Below are positions 50,510 to 59,414 of a stretch of DNA of 64,000 bases, one piece after another. Under the pieces are notes generated by a model that saw only the letters and a program-made list of their open reading frames with translations, searched no databases and had not been told where the DNA came from. Both the position numbers and the translations under genes were made by a program. This stretch comes from Panacagrimonas sp. (GTDB lineage: Bacteria > Pseudomonadota > Gammaproteobacteria > Nevskiales > Nevskiaceae), in the NCBI RefSeq assembly GCF_020697055.1, contig NZ_JAJFBP010000004.1:86604-150603 (forward strand). The letters run 5' to 3'. Position 1 is the stretch's first letter. Every line of letters begins with the position of its first letter.

Positions 50510-51742
50510 TCAGGCGGCCGGTCGCGGCCACACGGCGTCCAGCCGGCGCGGCCCGCTGCCGAGGTCGAGGCGCGCCACCAGCAGCAGGCAGCCCAGACCC
50601 GAGGCGAAGAACGACAGGCCGTACGCCGCGGCGTAACCGAGCGTATCGCCCAGCACGCCGGCCGCGACGCCGGCCAGCCCGGATGCCAGGACCACCGCGC
50701 AGGCCAGCAGCGTGTAGTCGGTTCCGGCGTGCTCCGGGTCGCTCGCATCCATCATCAACGTGAACAGCGCCACCGTGGCCATGCCTCCGAACAGGTGCTC
50801 GGCGGTGGTGGCGACGTAGAGCAGCGTCTTGGCCTCCGGCTGCAAAGCGCATGCGACATACAACAGCAGGCTCGCAGTCTGCATCACGCCACAGCCGATC
50901 AAGGCAGAACGACGGCCCATCCGCCACGCCAGCCAACCGCCCAGCGCCGCGCCCGACAGGCCCATCACCGAACCGATCGTGCCCTTGACCCACGCGATCT
51001 CGGTCTTGCTCAGCCCGACGTCGTGCATGAAGGGGCCAACCAGGCTCGACGCCATCGCGTCGCCGAACTTGTAGGCGCAGATCAACGCGATGAAGCCGAT
51101 CACCCCGGGTCGGCGCAGGCGCCGCCCCCAGCCCATCAGCAGCGCGATCCCGCCCTCGTGCCGGACCCGGGCCGAGCCCGCGGGCAGCGTGTCGGCGCGC
51201 AGGAACAGCACCGGCACGCAGGTGAGCAGCAGGATGCCGGCCATGCCCAGGAACATCGCCGACCACCCGGCCTGTGCGAACAACCACAGCAAGGCGCCGC
51301 CGCCCAGGATCATGCCGATCCGATAGGCCCCGACCTGGATGCCATTGCCCAGCCCGCGCTCCGCAGGGCCCAGCAGGCGCACGGCCAGGCCGTCGGTCGC
51401 CACGTCCTGCGTGGCGGCGAGCAGGTTGAACAGCAGCAGCGCGGCGAAGATCGGCAGCAGGCTGGTTTCGAGGTTCGCCTGCGACAGCACCAGCGCACCT
51501 GCCAGCGTCATCAGCTGCAGCGTCAGGATCCACGTCTTGCGCGAACCGGTGTGGTCGACCAGCGGCGCCCACAGGAATTTGAGACCCCACGGTAGGAAAA
51601 GCAGCCCGCTCGCACCAATGGCGGCCAGCGACAGTCCGCGCTCCCGCAGCAGTACCGGCAGGGCCTGGGTGAAAAATCCGAAAGGCAGGCCTTGTGCGAG
51701 GTAAAGGCTCGCCAGCAGCACGAATTTATAAGAGGAAGTCAT
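50510..51742 (-). CDS. AmpG-like MFS permease
   Basis: A 410-residue inner-membrane transporter with about 12 helices. The opening LYLAQGLPFGFFTQALPVLLRERG and TQDVATDGLAVRLL are close to AmpG, which imports anhydro-muropeptides for cell-wall recycling. The window also has mltF and a L,D-transpeptidase, but they are far away. Alternatively it belongs to the AmpG-like nucleoside or sugar group. The ATG at 51742 abuts a 356-base divergent region. Confidence 0.88.
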   Translation of the reverse strand: MTSSYKFVLLASLYLAQGLPFGFFTQALPVLLRERGLSLAAIGASGLLFLPWGLKFLWAPLVDHTGSRKTWILTLQLMTLAGALVLSQANLETSLLPIFAALLLFNLLAATQDVATDGLAVRLLGPAERGLGNGIQVGAYRIGMILGGGALLWLFAQAGWSAMFLGMAGILLLTCVPVLFLRADTLPAGSARVRHEGGIALLMGWGRRLRRPGVIGFIALICAYKFGDAMASSLVGPFMHDVGLSKTEIAWVKGTIGSVMGLSGAALGGWLAWRMGRRSALIGCGVMQTASLLLYVACALQPEAKTLLYVATTAEHLFGGMATVALFTLMMDASDPEHAGTDYTLLACAVVLASGLAGVAAGVLGDTLGYAAAYGLSFFASGLGCLLLVARLDLGSGPRRLDAVWPRPAA

Positions 51743-52098
51743 GGTTTCAGCCGGGGCAAACGGGGCCAGGCACGCCGAATGCTACCCGCGGCCCGAAATT
51801 CGCGATGCAGCCTGATGGACATCCTTTTGACCAGACCATATGGTGAAACGCGGCTCACATTAATCACTCGATGACGGCGATTGCCGATTTCGGCGTGATA
51901 GCGTGACCGGCCCGTGCGATGCAGCCCCGTGCCACAGGACATAAAGGCACCGGTGCATCGGAAATGGTTTGATGAGAGGGGCGCGGCGGGGAGCCGTGCT
52001 CGTGGCGCGTCGAGGATCTTTGTGCGTGGTCGGCGTCGCCGGAGATCCATCCGGCGGACACCAGGTCAGCGTCTTCGGCGTGGGTAGGGAGTTCTGGA
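51743..52098. other. Divergent promoter region of 356 bases
   Basis: Between the AmpG-like gene and the large oxidase lipoprotein. No gene was recognised. It contains AT-richer patches and the palindrome ACCATATGGT near 51834. TTGACC near 51830 could be a -35 box, but no paired -10 was confirmed. Confidence 0.4.
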
Positions 52099-55000
52099 AT
52101 GAAATCAGGCAAGCGTCTGGCCGTCCGCGCTGCGGCGACGATGCTCGCGTCGCTGGTGGCGGCGTGCGGTGGAGACGGTGGCAGCGGCGACGCAGCGCGC
52201 CCCGACGTGTCCGCCAAGACGCTCGAGCAGGAACGCGAAGGCATCCCCTACGAGGGCGCCGTCACCGTTCGCGGTGGCGAACAGACGATGGCCAAGCTGG
52301 CGGCCGTGGCCGCGATCCCGGCGGATGCGCACCTGAAAGGCGTCTGGTCGTCGGTGATCGACTGGCCACTGATCGCGATCCATCTCGTGCAGCTGCCGGA
52401 CGGGCGCGTGCTCTCCTACGGCTCCGGGCTGGATGGAACGCAGACCGGCTTTCTGAACTACGACATCTGGACGCCCGGCGCCGGGACCGGCCCCTCGTCC
52501 CACCTGACGCTGAACAACCAGTCCGAGGTCGACGTCTTCTGCAATGCCCAGCTGGTGCTGCCGCAGCCCGGTGCCGGCGTGGTGCTCGTCGGCGGCGACA
52601 TCACCGTCCAGGGGCAATCGACCAACACCGCGAACTACAACTCGGCGGTCTTCAACCCGGCCAACAATTCGCTGGTCAAGACCAACGACCTGAATCGTGC
52701 GCGCTGGTATGCCACCGCGACGACCCTGCTCAACGGCGAGACCTACATCCAGGGTGGCGCGGGCGGCACCGATCGCCCCGAGATCCGCGGCACCAACGGC
52801 GTCTACCGCCTGCTGTCGGGGGCCAACACCAGCTCGATCGACTACTGGTATCCGCGCAACTTCCTGGCGCCCGACGGACGCATCTTCGGTTTCGATGCGT
52901 ACGCCAAGATGTATTACGTCAACACCAGCGGGAACGGCTCGTTCACGCCCGCGGGCCAGTTCAACGCCGGCGTCGCGGGGACCATGTCCAGCGCGGTGAT
53001 GTACCGGCCGGGAAAGATCCTGCAGTTCAACGGCAACTCCAACGGCGCCCTCATCATCGACATCAACGGCGCGTCGCCGGTCGTGACGCCGACGGGCTCC
53101 ATGTCGTCCCGCCGCCAGCTGCTCAGCGGCACGATGCTGCCCAACGGACAGGTCCTCGCCACCGGCGGCAGCGAGCGCTACAACGAGCTGATCGGCGTCA
53201 ACAACAGCGCGGAGATGTGGAACCCCGCCACGGGCGTCTGGACGGTCGGGTCCAGCGGCGCGATGGCGCGCCTCTACCATGGAAACGCGCTGCTGCTGGC
53301 CGACGCCACCGTGCTGGTCGCCGGTGGCGGCGCGCCCGGCCCGCTGACCAACCTCAACGCCGAGATCTACTACCCGCCGTACCTGTTCACCAGCGGCGGC
53401 GTCGAAGCGCCGCGGCCGCGCATCGCAGCGGCGCCGTCGCAGCTGGTCGTGGGCGCGGGCTTCACGCTCGACTTCGCCGACGCCGCGAGCATCTCGCGCG
53501 TGGTGCTGATCAAGACCGGCTCCGCCACGCACGGCTGGAACATGGAGCAGCGCTACCTCGAGCTCGCCTTCACCGCTTCGGGCCAGCGCCTGAACGTGCA
53601 GATGTCGTCGCGCGCGGCAGACACGCCACCGGGCTACTACTTCCTGTTCGTGCTCGACGCGCAGGGCGTTCCGTCGGTCGCCAAGACCGTCTGGATCAAC
53701 GTGGCCGGCACGCCCAATCCGAACACGGCGCCGGTGATCACCAATCCGGGCAACCGGTCCGGTACCGTCGGCACCGCCGTGTCGTTGCAGGTGCAGGCCA
53801 GTGACGCGGACGGCAACCCGCTCAGCTTTTCGGCCACGGGCCTGCCGCCGGGCCTGTCGATCAGCGCCGGCGGCCTCATCACCGGGACGCCCAGCACGGC
53901 GGGAACGTACAGCAGCGTGGTCACGGTCTCGGATGGAACGACGACCGCCACCGCGAACTTCACGTGGACCATTTCGTCGGGCGCCGCGCTCGAGCTGGAT
54001 CCGATCCCGACACCGGCGCCGGCGCAGTCCGGCACCGACGTGACGTTCACCGCGCGGGCCACCGGCAACAATCCGCAGTTCAGCTGGAATTTCGGCGACG
54101 GCTCGCCGGCGACCGCGTTCTCATCGGCGACGACGACCCTGCACCGGTACAACGCTGCCGGAATTTTCTTCGTGACCGTGACTGCGCGCGATGCGAGCGG
54201 CGCGCAGAAGGTCCAGTCGTTCATGCAGGTGGTGCACCTGCCGCTCACGGCACGGGCGCCGACGCTGTCGAGCAGCGTCGCCTACGACCGCAACGGCAAC
54301 GGGCCGGCACGCGTGTGGGTCGTCAACCCGGACAATGACTCGGTCAGCGTCTTCAATGCGAACACCGGGGCCAGGATCGCGGAGGTCGTGGTCGGAACCT
54401 CGCCGCGTAGCGTCGCGATCGACGCGGCAGGCCACGCGTGGGTTACCAGCAGGCGCAGCGCGAACGTGCAGATCATCGACCGCGCCAGCCTCACGGTGAG
54501 CCGCACGATCGCGATGCCGCGCGTCGCCCAGCCGCACGGCATCGCGATGTCGCCGGCCGGAGATTTCGCGTACATCGTGCTGGAGGCGACCGGCCAGCTG
54601 CTGAAGTACCAGACCTCGAACTTCACCAAGCTCAAGACGCTCGGGGTCGGCGCCAATCCGCGCCACGTCGCGGTGTCGGCCGATGGCGCGACGGTGTTCG
54701 TGTCGCGCTACATCACGCCGCCGATGCCAGGCGAATCGACCGTGACGGTGCAGACCACCAACCCCGATGGATCGCCCGCCGGCGGCGAGATCGTGAAGGT
54801 GCGTGCCTCCGACCTGGTGTCGCTCGGCAAGATCGTGCTGGGCTTCAGCACGAAGAGCGACGCCGAGAATCGCGGACGCGGCGTGCCGAACTACCTCGGG
54901 GCGATGAGCATCTCGCCCGACGGTAGCCAGGCCTGGATCCCGTCCAAGCAGGACAACATCCAGCGCGGCGTGCTGCGCGACGGACAGGATCTGAACTTCC

Positions 55001-56577
55001 AGAACACCGTGCGCGCGATCAGCTCGCGCGTGGCGATGGGCAGCGGTGTGGAGGATCTGGCCAAGCGCATCGACCACGACAACGCCAGCGTCGCCAGCGC
55101 CGCGGCCTTCGATCCGCTCGGCGTGCTGCTGTTCGTCGCGCTGGAGACCAGCCGCGAGGTCGCGGTGATCAACGCGCACAGCGGTCAGGAGATGTTCCGG
55201 TTCGAAGTGGGCCGGGCGCCGGAAGGCATGTCGATCTCGCCCGATGGCCGGATCCTGTACGTCGACAACTTCATGGACCGGACGCTGGGGATCTACGACC
55301 TGTCACCGTTCTGGAACGAGGGCCGGTTGGCGGCCGACGTCGTGGCGACGCCGCGCACCATCGGCACCGACAAGCTCGCGGCGCAGGTGCTGACGGGCAA
55401 GCAGTTCTTCTACGACGCGCGCGACACGCGCCTGTCGCGCGACCGCTACATGAGCTGCGCGACCTGCCACAGCGATGCGGGCCACGACGGCCGCGTCTGG
55501 GATCTGACCAACCTCGGCGAAGGCCTGCGCAACACCATCGCGCTGCGCGGCCGCGGCGGAATGCTGCACGGCTTCCTGCACTGGAGCGCCAACTTCGACG
55601 AGGTGCAGGACTTCGAAGGGCAGATCCGCACGCTGGCCGGCGGCACCGGCCTGATGTCCGACTCGGCGTTCTTCGCAGGAACGCGATCGCAACCGCTGGG
55701 CGCGACCAAGACCGGCGTCAGCAGTGAGCTCGATTCGCTGGCCGCGTACCTGGAATCGCTCGCGGCCTTCGAGTACTCGCCGCACCGCCCCAGCGGCAAG
55801 ACGCTGAGCGCGGCCGCCACCAGCGGCAAGGCCTTGTTCCAGTCCAAGGGCTGCGGCAGCTGCCACGCCGGTTCCGCCTACACCGGCAGCGGCGCCGGCG
55901 TGCGGATCGACATCGGTACCGACCAGGCCAGCAGCGGTTCGCCGCTGGTCAACGGCGTCGACATCCCGACCTTGCGCGGTGTCTGGGCCACGGCGCCCTA
56001 CCTGCACAACGGATCGCAGGCGACGGTGGAGGGCGCGATCGCCGCGCACTCGGGCGTGTCGCTGACCACCACCGAGCGTTCCGACCTGGCCGCCTTCGTG
56101 AGGTCGATCGGCCGCGAAGAGCCTGCGCCGGTGGTCGCGCCCGGTCCGGGCAGCGGCCTGCGCGGCCAGTACTTCAACAACCGCACCCTCAGCGGATCGC
56201 CGGTGCTCACGCGCAACGAGATGGTCAATTTCTCGTGGTCGCAGTCGCCGGGAACAGGTGTGCCGTCGAACAACTTCTCGGCGCGTTGGACCGGGCGCGT
56301 GGTCGCCCCGACGACCGGCTCGTACTACTTCCAGACCATCGCCAACGACGGGGTGCGGCTGTACGTGAAGGGCCAGCTGGTCGTGAACAACTGGACCGCG
56401 CACGCCAGCAACGAGACCGTCACCTCGGCGGCGGTGAATCTCGTGGCGGGAGAGACGGCCCCGGTGGTGCTCGAGTACTACGACGTCAGCGGCGGCGCGA
56501 TCGTCCGGTTGCGCTGGCGGACGCCGGGCAACACCACGATCGTCCCGATCCCGATCGACCGGCTGCTGCCGAACTGA
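52099..56577 (+). CDS. Multidomain lipoprotein: copper-radical oxidase, beta-propeller, di-haem cytochrome, PA14
   Basis: A 1492-residue chain. A lipoprotein-type signal ends at LVAACGG. Residues about 60-460 form a kelch propeller of the galactose/glyoxal oxidase family; all copper-radical residues appear present: Cys148 (VFCNAQ), Tyr204 (RWYAT), Tyr393-His394 (LYHG) and His478 (THGWNMEQR). A DUF1929 domain follows, then a putative Ig domain (about 560-630), PKD (about 640-715) and YVTN-type propeller (about 720-1080). A di-haem peroxidase/MauG-like region carries CXXCH at 1120-1124 and 1252-1256 with APYLHNG. PA14 ends the chain (about 1355-1490). The oxidase would make H2O2 from an alcohol or aldehyde; the cytochrome could take electrons or peroxide. 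The single frame is uninterrupted. Confidence 0.92.
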   Translation: MKSGKRLAVRAAATMLASLVAACGGDGGSGDAARPDVSAKTLEQEREGIPYEGAVTVRGGEQTMAKLAAVAAIPADAHLKGVWSSVIDWPLIAIHLVQLPDGRVLSYGSGLDGTQTGFLNYDIWTPGAGTGPSSHLTLNNQSEVDVFCNAQLVLPQPGAGVVLVGGDITVQGQSTNTANYNSAVFNPANNSLVKTNDLNRARWYATATTLLNGETYIQGGAGGTDRPEIRGTNGVYRLLSGANTSSIDYWYPRNFLAPDGRIFGFDAYAKMYYVNTSGNGSFTPAGQFNAGVAGTMSSAVMYRPGKILQFNGNSNGALIIDINGASPVVTPTGSMSSRRQLLSGTMLPNGQVLATGGSERYNELIGVNNSAEMWNPATGVWTVGSSGAMARLYHGNALLLADATVLVAGGGAPGPLTNLNAEIYYPPYLFTSGGVEAPRPRIAAAPSQLVVGAGFTLDFADAASISRVVLIKTGSATHGWNMEQRYLELAFTASGQRLNVQMSSRAADTPPGYYFLFVLDAQGVPSVAKTVWINVAGTPNPNTAPVITNPGNRSGTVGTAVSLQVQASDADGNPLSFSATGLPPGLSISAGGLITGTPSTAGTYSSVVTVSDGTTTATANFTWTISSGAALELDPIPTPAPAQSGTDVTFTARATGNNPQFSWNFGDGSPATAFSSATTTLHRYNAAGIFFVTVTARDASGAQKVQSFMQVVHLPLTARAPTLSSSVAYDRNGNGPARVWVVNPDNDSVSVFNANTGARIAEVVVGTSPRSVAIDAAGHAWVTSRRSANVQIIDRASLTVSRTIAMPRVAQPHGIAMSPAGDFAYIVLEATGQLLKYQTSNFTKLKTLGVGANPRHVAVSADGATVFVSRYITPPMPGESTVTVQTTNPDGSPAGGEIVKVRASDLVSLGKIVLGFSTKSDAENRGRGVPNYLGAMSISPDGSQAWIPSKQDNIQRGVLRDGQDLNFQNTVRAISSRVAMGSGVEDLAKRIDHDNASVASAAAFDPLGVLLFVALETSREVAVINAHSGQEMFRFEVGRAPEGMSISPDGRILYVDNFMDRTLGIYDLSPFWNEGRLAADVVATPRTIGTDKLAAQVLTGKQFFYDARDTRLSRDRYMSCATCHSDAGHDGRVWDLTNLGEGLRNTIALRGRGGMLHGFLHWSANFDEVQDFEGQIRTLAGGTGLMSDSAFFAGTRSQPLGATKTGVSSELDSLAAYLESLAAFEYSPHRPSGKTLSAAATSGKALFQSKGCGSCHAGSAYTGSGAGVRIDIGTDQASSGSPLVNGVDIPTLRGVWATAPYLHNGSQATVEGAIAAHSGVSLTTTERSDLAAFVRSIGREEPAPVVAPGPGSGLRGQYFNNRTLSGSPVLTRNEMVNFSWSQSPGTGVPSNNFSARWTGRVVAPTTGSYYFQTIANDGVRLYVKGQLVVNNWTAHASNETVTSAAVNLVAGETAPVVLEYYDVSGGAIVRLRWRTPGNTTIVPIPIDRLLPN

Positions 56578-56581
56578 TCCT

Positions 56582-57268
56582 TCAGGCGGCGGGCGACGCC
56601 GGTGGCGCCGGCGTCGGACGGCTGTCCGGTTCCGTCGTGCGCGACAGCCCGGCCGTGATGAGGAATCGCATCGCCTCTTCCATTCCCATGTCGACCGGCG
56701 TGAGGTAGCTGCGCGGCAGCAGCACCGTGTAGCCGCCGATCTGGTAGCTCATCGGCAGGTACACCGCCACCGATGTGTCACCCTCGTCGCCGGCCAGTCC
56801 CACGCTCTGCAGATCCTCGAGCGTGACGAAGCCGAGCATGCGGATCGGCATGCCCGGCAGCTGCACCTGCACGACCTGGCCGAAACGCTTGGCGCCGGAG
56901 CCGGCACGCGAGAAGAATCCGGTGAGATCCTTGACCGCGCTGTACACGGTCTTAATCAGGGGAATGCGCTCGAGCTGATCCTCGAGCCAGTTGATGAGCT
57001 CACGGAAGAAGATCGCCTGCATCGCGATGCCGACCAGGAAGATCAGCACCAGCGAGACCACCAGACCCATGCCGGGCAGGTAGAGATTGCCGGGCAGCAG
57101 TACGCGGATGAACCCGCCCAGCACCGTTTCGGCGATACCGATCAGCCACATCACGATCGCCAGCGTCACCATGATCGGCAGCAGCACGAACAGTCCCGTG
57201 AGGAACGTGCGCGTCAGGCGGCGCCAGTTGAGCATCTTCAGCAGCGGTTTCTTGAACGGTGGGTTCAT
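56582..57268 (-). CDS. DUF502 inner-membrane protein
   Basis: A 228-residue protein with two membrane helices (about residues 20-48 and 65-90), then a soluble domain. LTGLFVLLPIMVTLAIVMWL, IPLIKTVYSAVKDL and GRTV-like LLPRSYLTPVDM are typical of DUF502 membrane proteins. Function unknown; plant and bacterial homologues are linked to membrane organisation. The start overlaps the stop of the carotenoid oxygenase by four bases, so the pair is coupled. Confidence 0.88.
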   Translation of the reverse strand: MNPPFKKPLLKMLNWRRLTRTFLTGLFVLLPIMVTLAIVMWLIGIAETVLGGFIRVLLPGNLYLPGMGLVVSLVLIFLVGIAMQAIFFRELINWLEDQLERIPLIKTVYSAVKDLTGFFSRAGSGAKRFGQVVQVQLPGMPIRMLGFVTLEDLQSVGLAGDEGDTSVAVYLPMSYQIGGYTVLLPRSYLTPVDMGMEEAMRFLITAGLSRTTEPDSRPTPAPPASPAA

Positions 57269-58737
57269 GTCGTCAGTTCGGAAGCGTCGGCCCAGCACGA
57301 GTGCGTGCCGGAGGGAATGCGTAATGGCAGTCGAACGCGGGCGATCGGACCCGACGCGAGCGACTGCGCCGCGTAGATCCAGCACTCGGACCAATTCTGG
57401 AGCGTGTCGGTGACATAGGTGAGCAGCCAGCCGTCGTCCTCGGACTGCGCTCCTTCGCGCGCCACGAACGGCGTTTCGCTGCCGTAGACGCCGGGGCCGA
57501 AGCGCACGGTCTCGTGCCGCCCGGTGACGAGGTCCTGCTTGATCAGACCATCGAACAGGAACCAGCCGGGCGCGCCGGTCACGCTGTAGACGTAGCGGTT
57601 GGCGCGTCCGTACCACGCGCGGTTGATCGTTCCGAACTCGCACAGGGTCTCGTCGAGCATCTCCTCGCGCGTGGTGCCGGTGCGCAGGTCGAAGCGCCAG
57701 CGCCAGAGCTGCGGCTTCATCGAGTGCAGGTCGACGTAGGCCATCATCTGCGCGTATTTCTTCGGGGCCCCGGCGAGCGCCGGCGGCATCGGTTGCTGCT
57801 GGCGATACCCGTCGAGAATCACCTCGTCGCCTTCCTCGCGCGCATTGGTGAAGTGCAGCACGTAGGTCGGATCGGCTTCGAACCAGCGGATCCGCTCCGT
57901 GCCGGCCGGGGCGTGGCGCCGCACCAGCGCGAAACGTGACGGCAGATCGTGCAGGCGCGCGGCGAAGATTCCGCGCGGCATCAGCGCCGCATCCCAGAAC
58001 AACGGGAAATCGTTGAGCACGTACCAGTTCGGCGTATGCATCATCGCGTGCGGCAGGCGCGGACCCGGCAGCGGGACGTCGACGGTCTCGATCGGATCGC
58101 CGCCGCGCGACACCGCGCCGCAGCGCATGTACGGTGCTTCGCGCGAATAGGCGAACCACAGCAGCTCGTCGCGGGTGCGATCGACCACGCCGTGCGCCGA
58201 AACGCCTTCGCGCGGAAACTGGCCGCCCCAGCCGACGGCGCCGTACTGATCGAGCGTCACCGGATCGGCGGCGTACAGCTCGCCGCACTGGTAGAAGCTG
58301 GTCAGCGCGCGGCCGCCGTGCACGCAGACGTCGGTGCTCGACGAATCCTTCAGCGAACCCTGCGCGCCCCAGCCAGGACGTTCCGATCGCGGCGGCACCT
58401 CGGCGATGCCCGACCACAGCGCGCGACCGGCCTCCTGCTCGCTGACGAAGCCGCGCGTGCGGACGAAGCGGTTGCGGAACGCGGCGCGGCCGTTGTGGAA
58501 GCGCATCGAGCACAGCATTCCGTCGCCATCGAACGGGTGGTACTTGCCGAGCGGTTCATGCACCGGGTTCTCGGTGTTGCGCAGGTAGACGCCATCGAGA
58601 TCGCGCGGGATCTGGCCCGTGACGGGACAGTCGTCGTCGTTCCATTCCTCGAACACCGGCGCCCAGGCGCCGTTGAGGTAGGGATGATCGCTCGGCTGCA
58701 GCGTCGAGCGGACGCGGTGCACCAGTCGCGCGGTCAT
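57265..58737 (-). CDS. Carotenoid cleavage oxygenase family protein
   Basis: A 490-residue non-haem iron oxygenase of the carotenoid/lignostilbene/retinal cleavage family. It contains NGAWAPVFEEW, GVYLRNTENPV, YHPFDGDGML, the iron-His motifs around SAHGVVD, HAMMHTPN and HFTNAREE, and the final PSGTHSCW His. This supports cleavage of a carotenoid or stilbene-like C=C bond; the substrate is unknown. No carotenoid biosynthesis gene is present. The ATG at 58737 is used; longer starts exist. It follows the response regulator by about 40 bases and overlaps DUF502. Confidence 0.88.
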   Translation of the reverse strand: MTARLVHRVRSTLQPSDHPYLNGAWAPVFEEWNDDDCPVTGQIPRDLDGVYLRNTENPVHEPLGKYHPFDGDGMLCSMRFHNGRAAFRNRFVRTRGFVSEQEAGRALWSGIAEVPPRSERPGWGAQGSLKDSSSTDVCVHGGRALTSFYQCGELYAADPVTLDQYGAVGWGGQFPREGVSAHGVVDRTRDELLWFAYSREAPYMRCGAVSRGGDPIETVDVPLPGPRLPHAMMHTPNWYVLNDFPLFWDAALMPRGIFAARLHDLPSRFALVRRHAPAGTERIRWFEADPTYVLHFTNAREEGDEVILDGYRQQQPMPPALAGAPKKYAQMMAYVDLHSMKPQLWRWRFDLRTGTTREEMLDETLCEFGTINRAWYGRANRYVYSVTGAPGWFLFDGLIKQDLVTGRHETVRFGPGVYGSETPFVAREGAQSEDDGWLLTYVTDTLQNWSECWIYAAQSLASGPIARVRLPLRIPSGTHSCWADASELTT

Positions 58738-58778
58738 CGTCGGGACGTGGAAGGGAGCGTGCCCCGATTGTACGGGCA

Positions 58779-59414
58779 TCAAGGATCGATCAGTCCCGCC
58801 CTCAACGCGGCGATCGCGATCTCGGCCTGGTTCGACGCGCCGAGCTTCTGCTTGATGTTGTAGAGGTGCGTGCCGACGGTGCGTGGTGACAGGTGCAGCA
58901 CTTCGGCGATGTCGTTGACCGAGCGTCCCTTGGCCAGCGCGATGAACACCTCGAACTCGCGCGCCGACAGCACGTCCACCGGGTTCTGGTCGGCGGAGAG
59001 CTGCTGGACCGCCATCTGCTGCGCGAGGCTGGCTTCGACGTACATCTTCCCCGCCGAGACCTGCCGGATTGCCTGGATCAGCTCCTCGGCGGCGCTGCGC
59101 TTGGTCAGGTAGCCGGCGGCGCCGGCCTTGAGCGCGCGCTTGGGGTGGATCGTGTCCTCGTGCGCGGAGAGGATCAGGATCCGCAGCGTCGGATGGCGCG
59201 CGAGCAGGCGCGAGATCGCCTCCAGTCCGCCCATGCCCGGCATCGACAGATCCATCACGACGACGTCGGGAAGGCCCTCGCTGCAGCGGCGCAGCGCGTC
59301 CTCGCCGTGCTCGGCCTCGGCGACGACCTCGATGTCCTGCGTGCCGGAGAGCAGCAGGCGGAAGCCCATGCGCACCACCGCGTGGTCGTCGACCAGCATC
59401 ACGCGGGTCTTCAT
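58779..59414 (-). CDS. NarL/FixJ-family response regulator
   Basis: A 211-residue regulator: receiver domain with phospho-Asp near residue 55 (VVVMDLSMPGMGG), the conserved late KRSAAEEL Lys, and a LuxR-type HTH (LSAREFEVFIALAKGRSVNDIAEVLHLSPRTVGTHL region; DNA-contact helix). It overlaps the sensor kinase gene by ATGA and is transcribed from it. Probable direct targets include its own operon with the carotenoid oxygenase. Confidence 0.95.
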   Translation of the reverse strand: MKTRVMLVDDHAVVRMGFRLLLSGTQDIEVVAEAEHGEDALRRCSEGLPDVVVMDLSMPGMGGLEAISRLLARHPTLRILILSAHEDTIHPKRALKAGAAGYLTKRSAAEELIQAIRQVSAGKMYVEASLAQQMAVQQLSADQNPVDVLSAREFEVFIALAKGRSVNDIAEVLHLSPRTVGTHLYNIKQKLGASNQAEIAIAALRAGLIDP

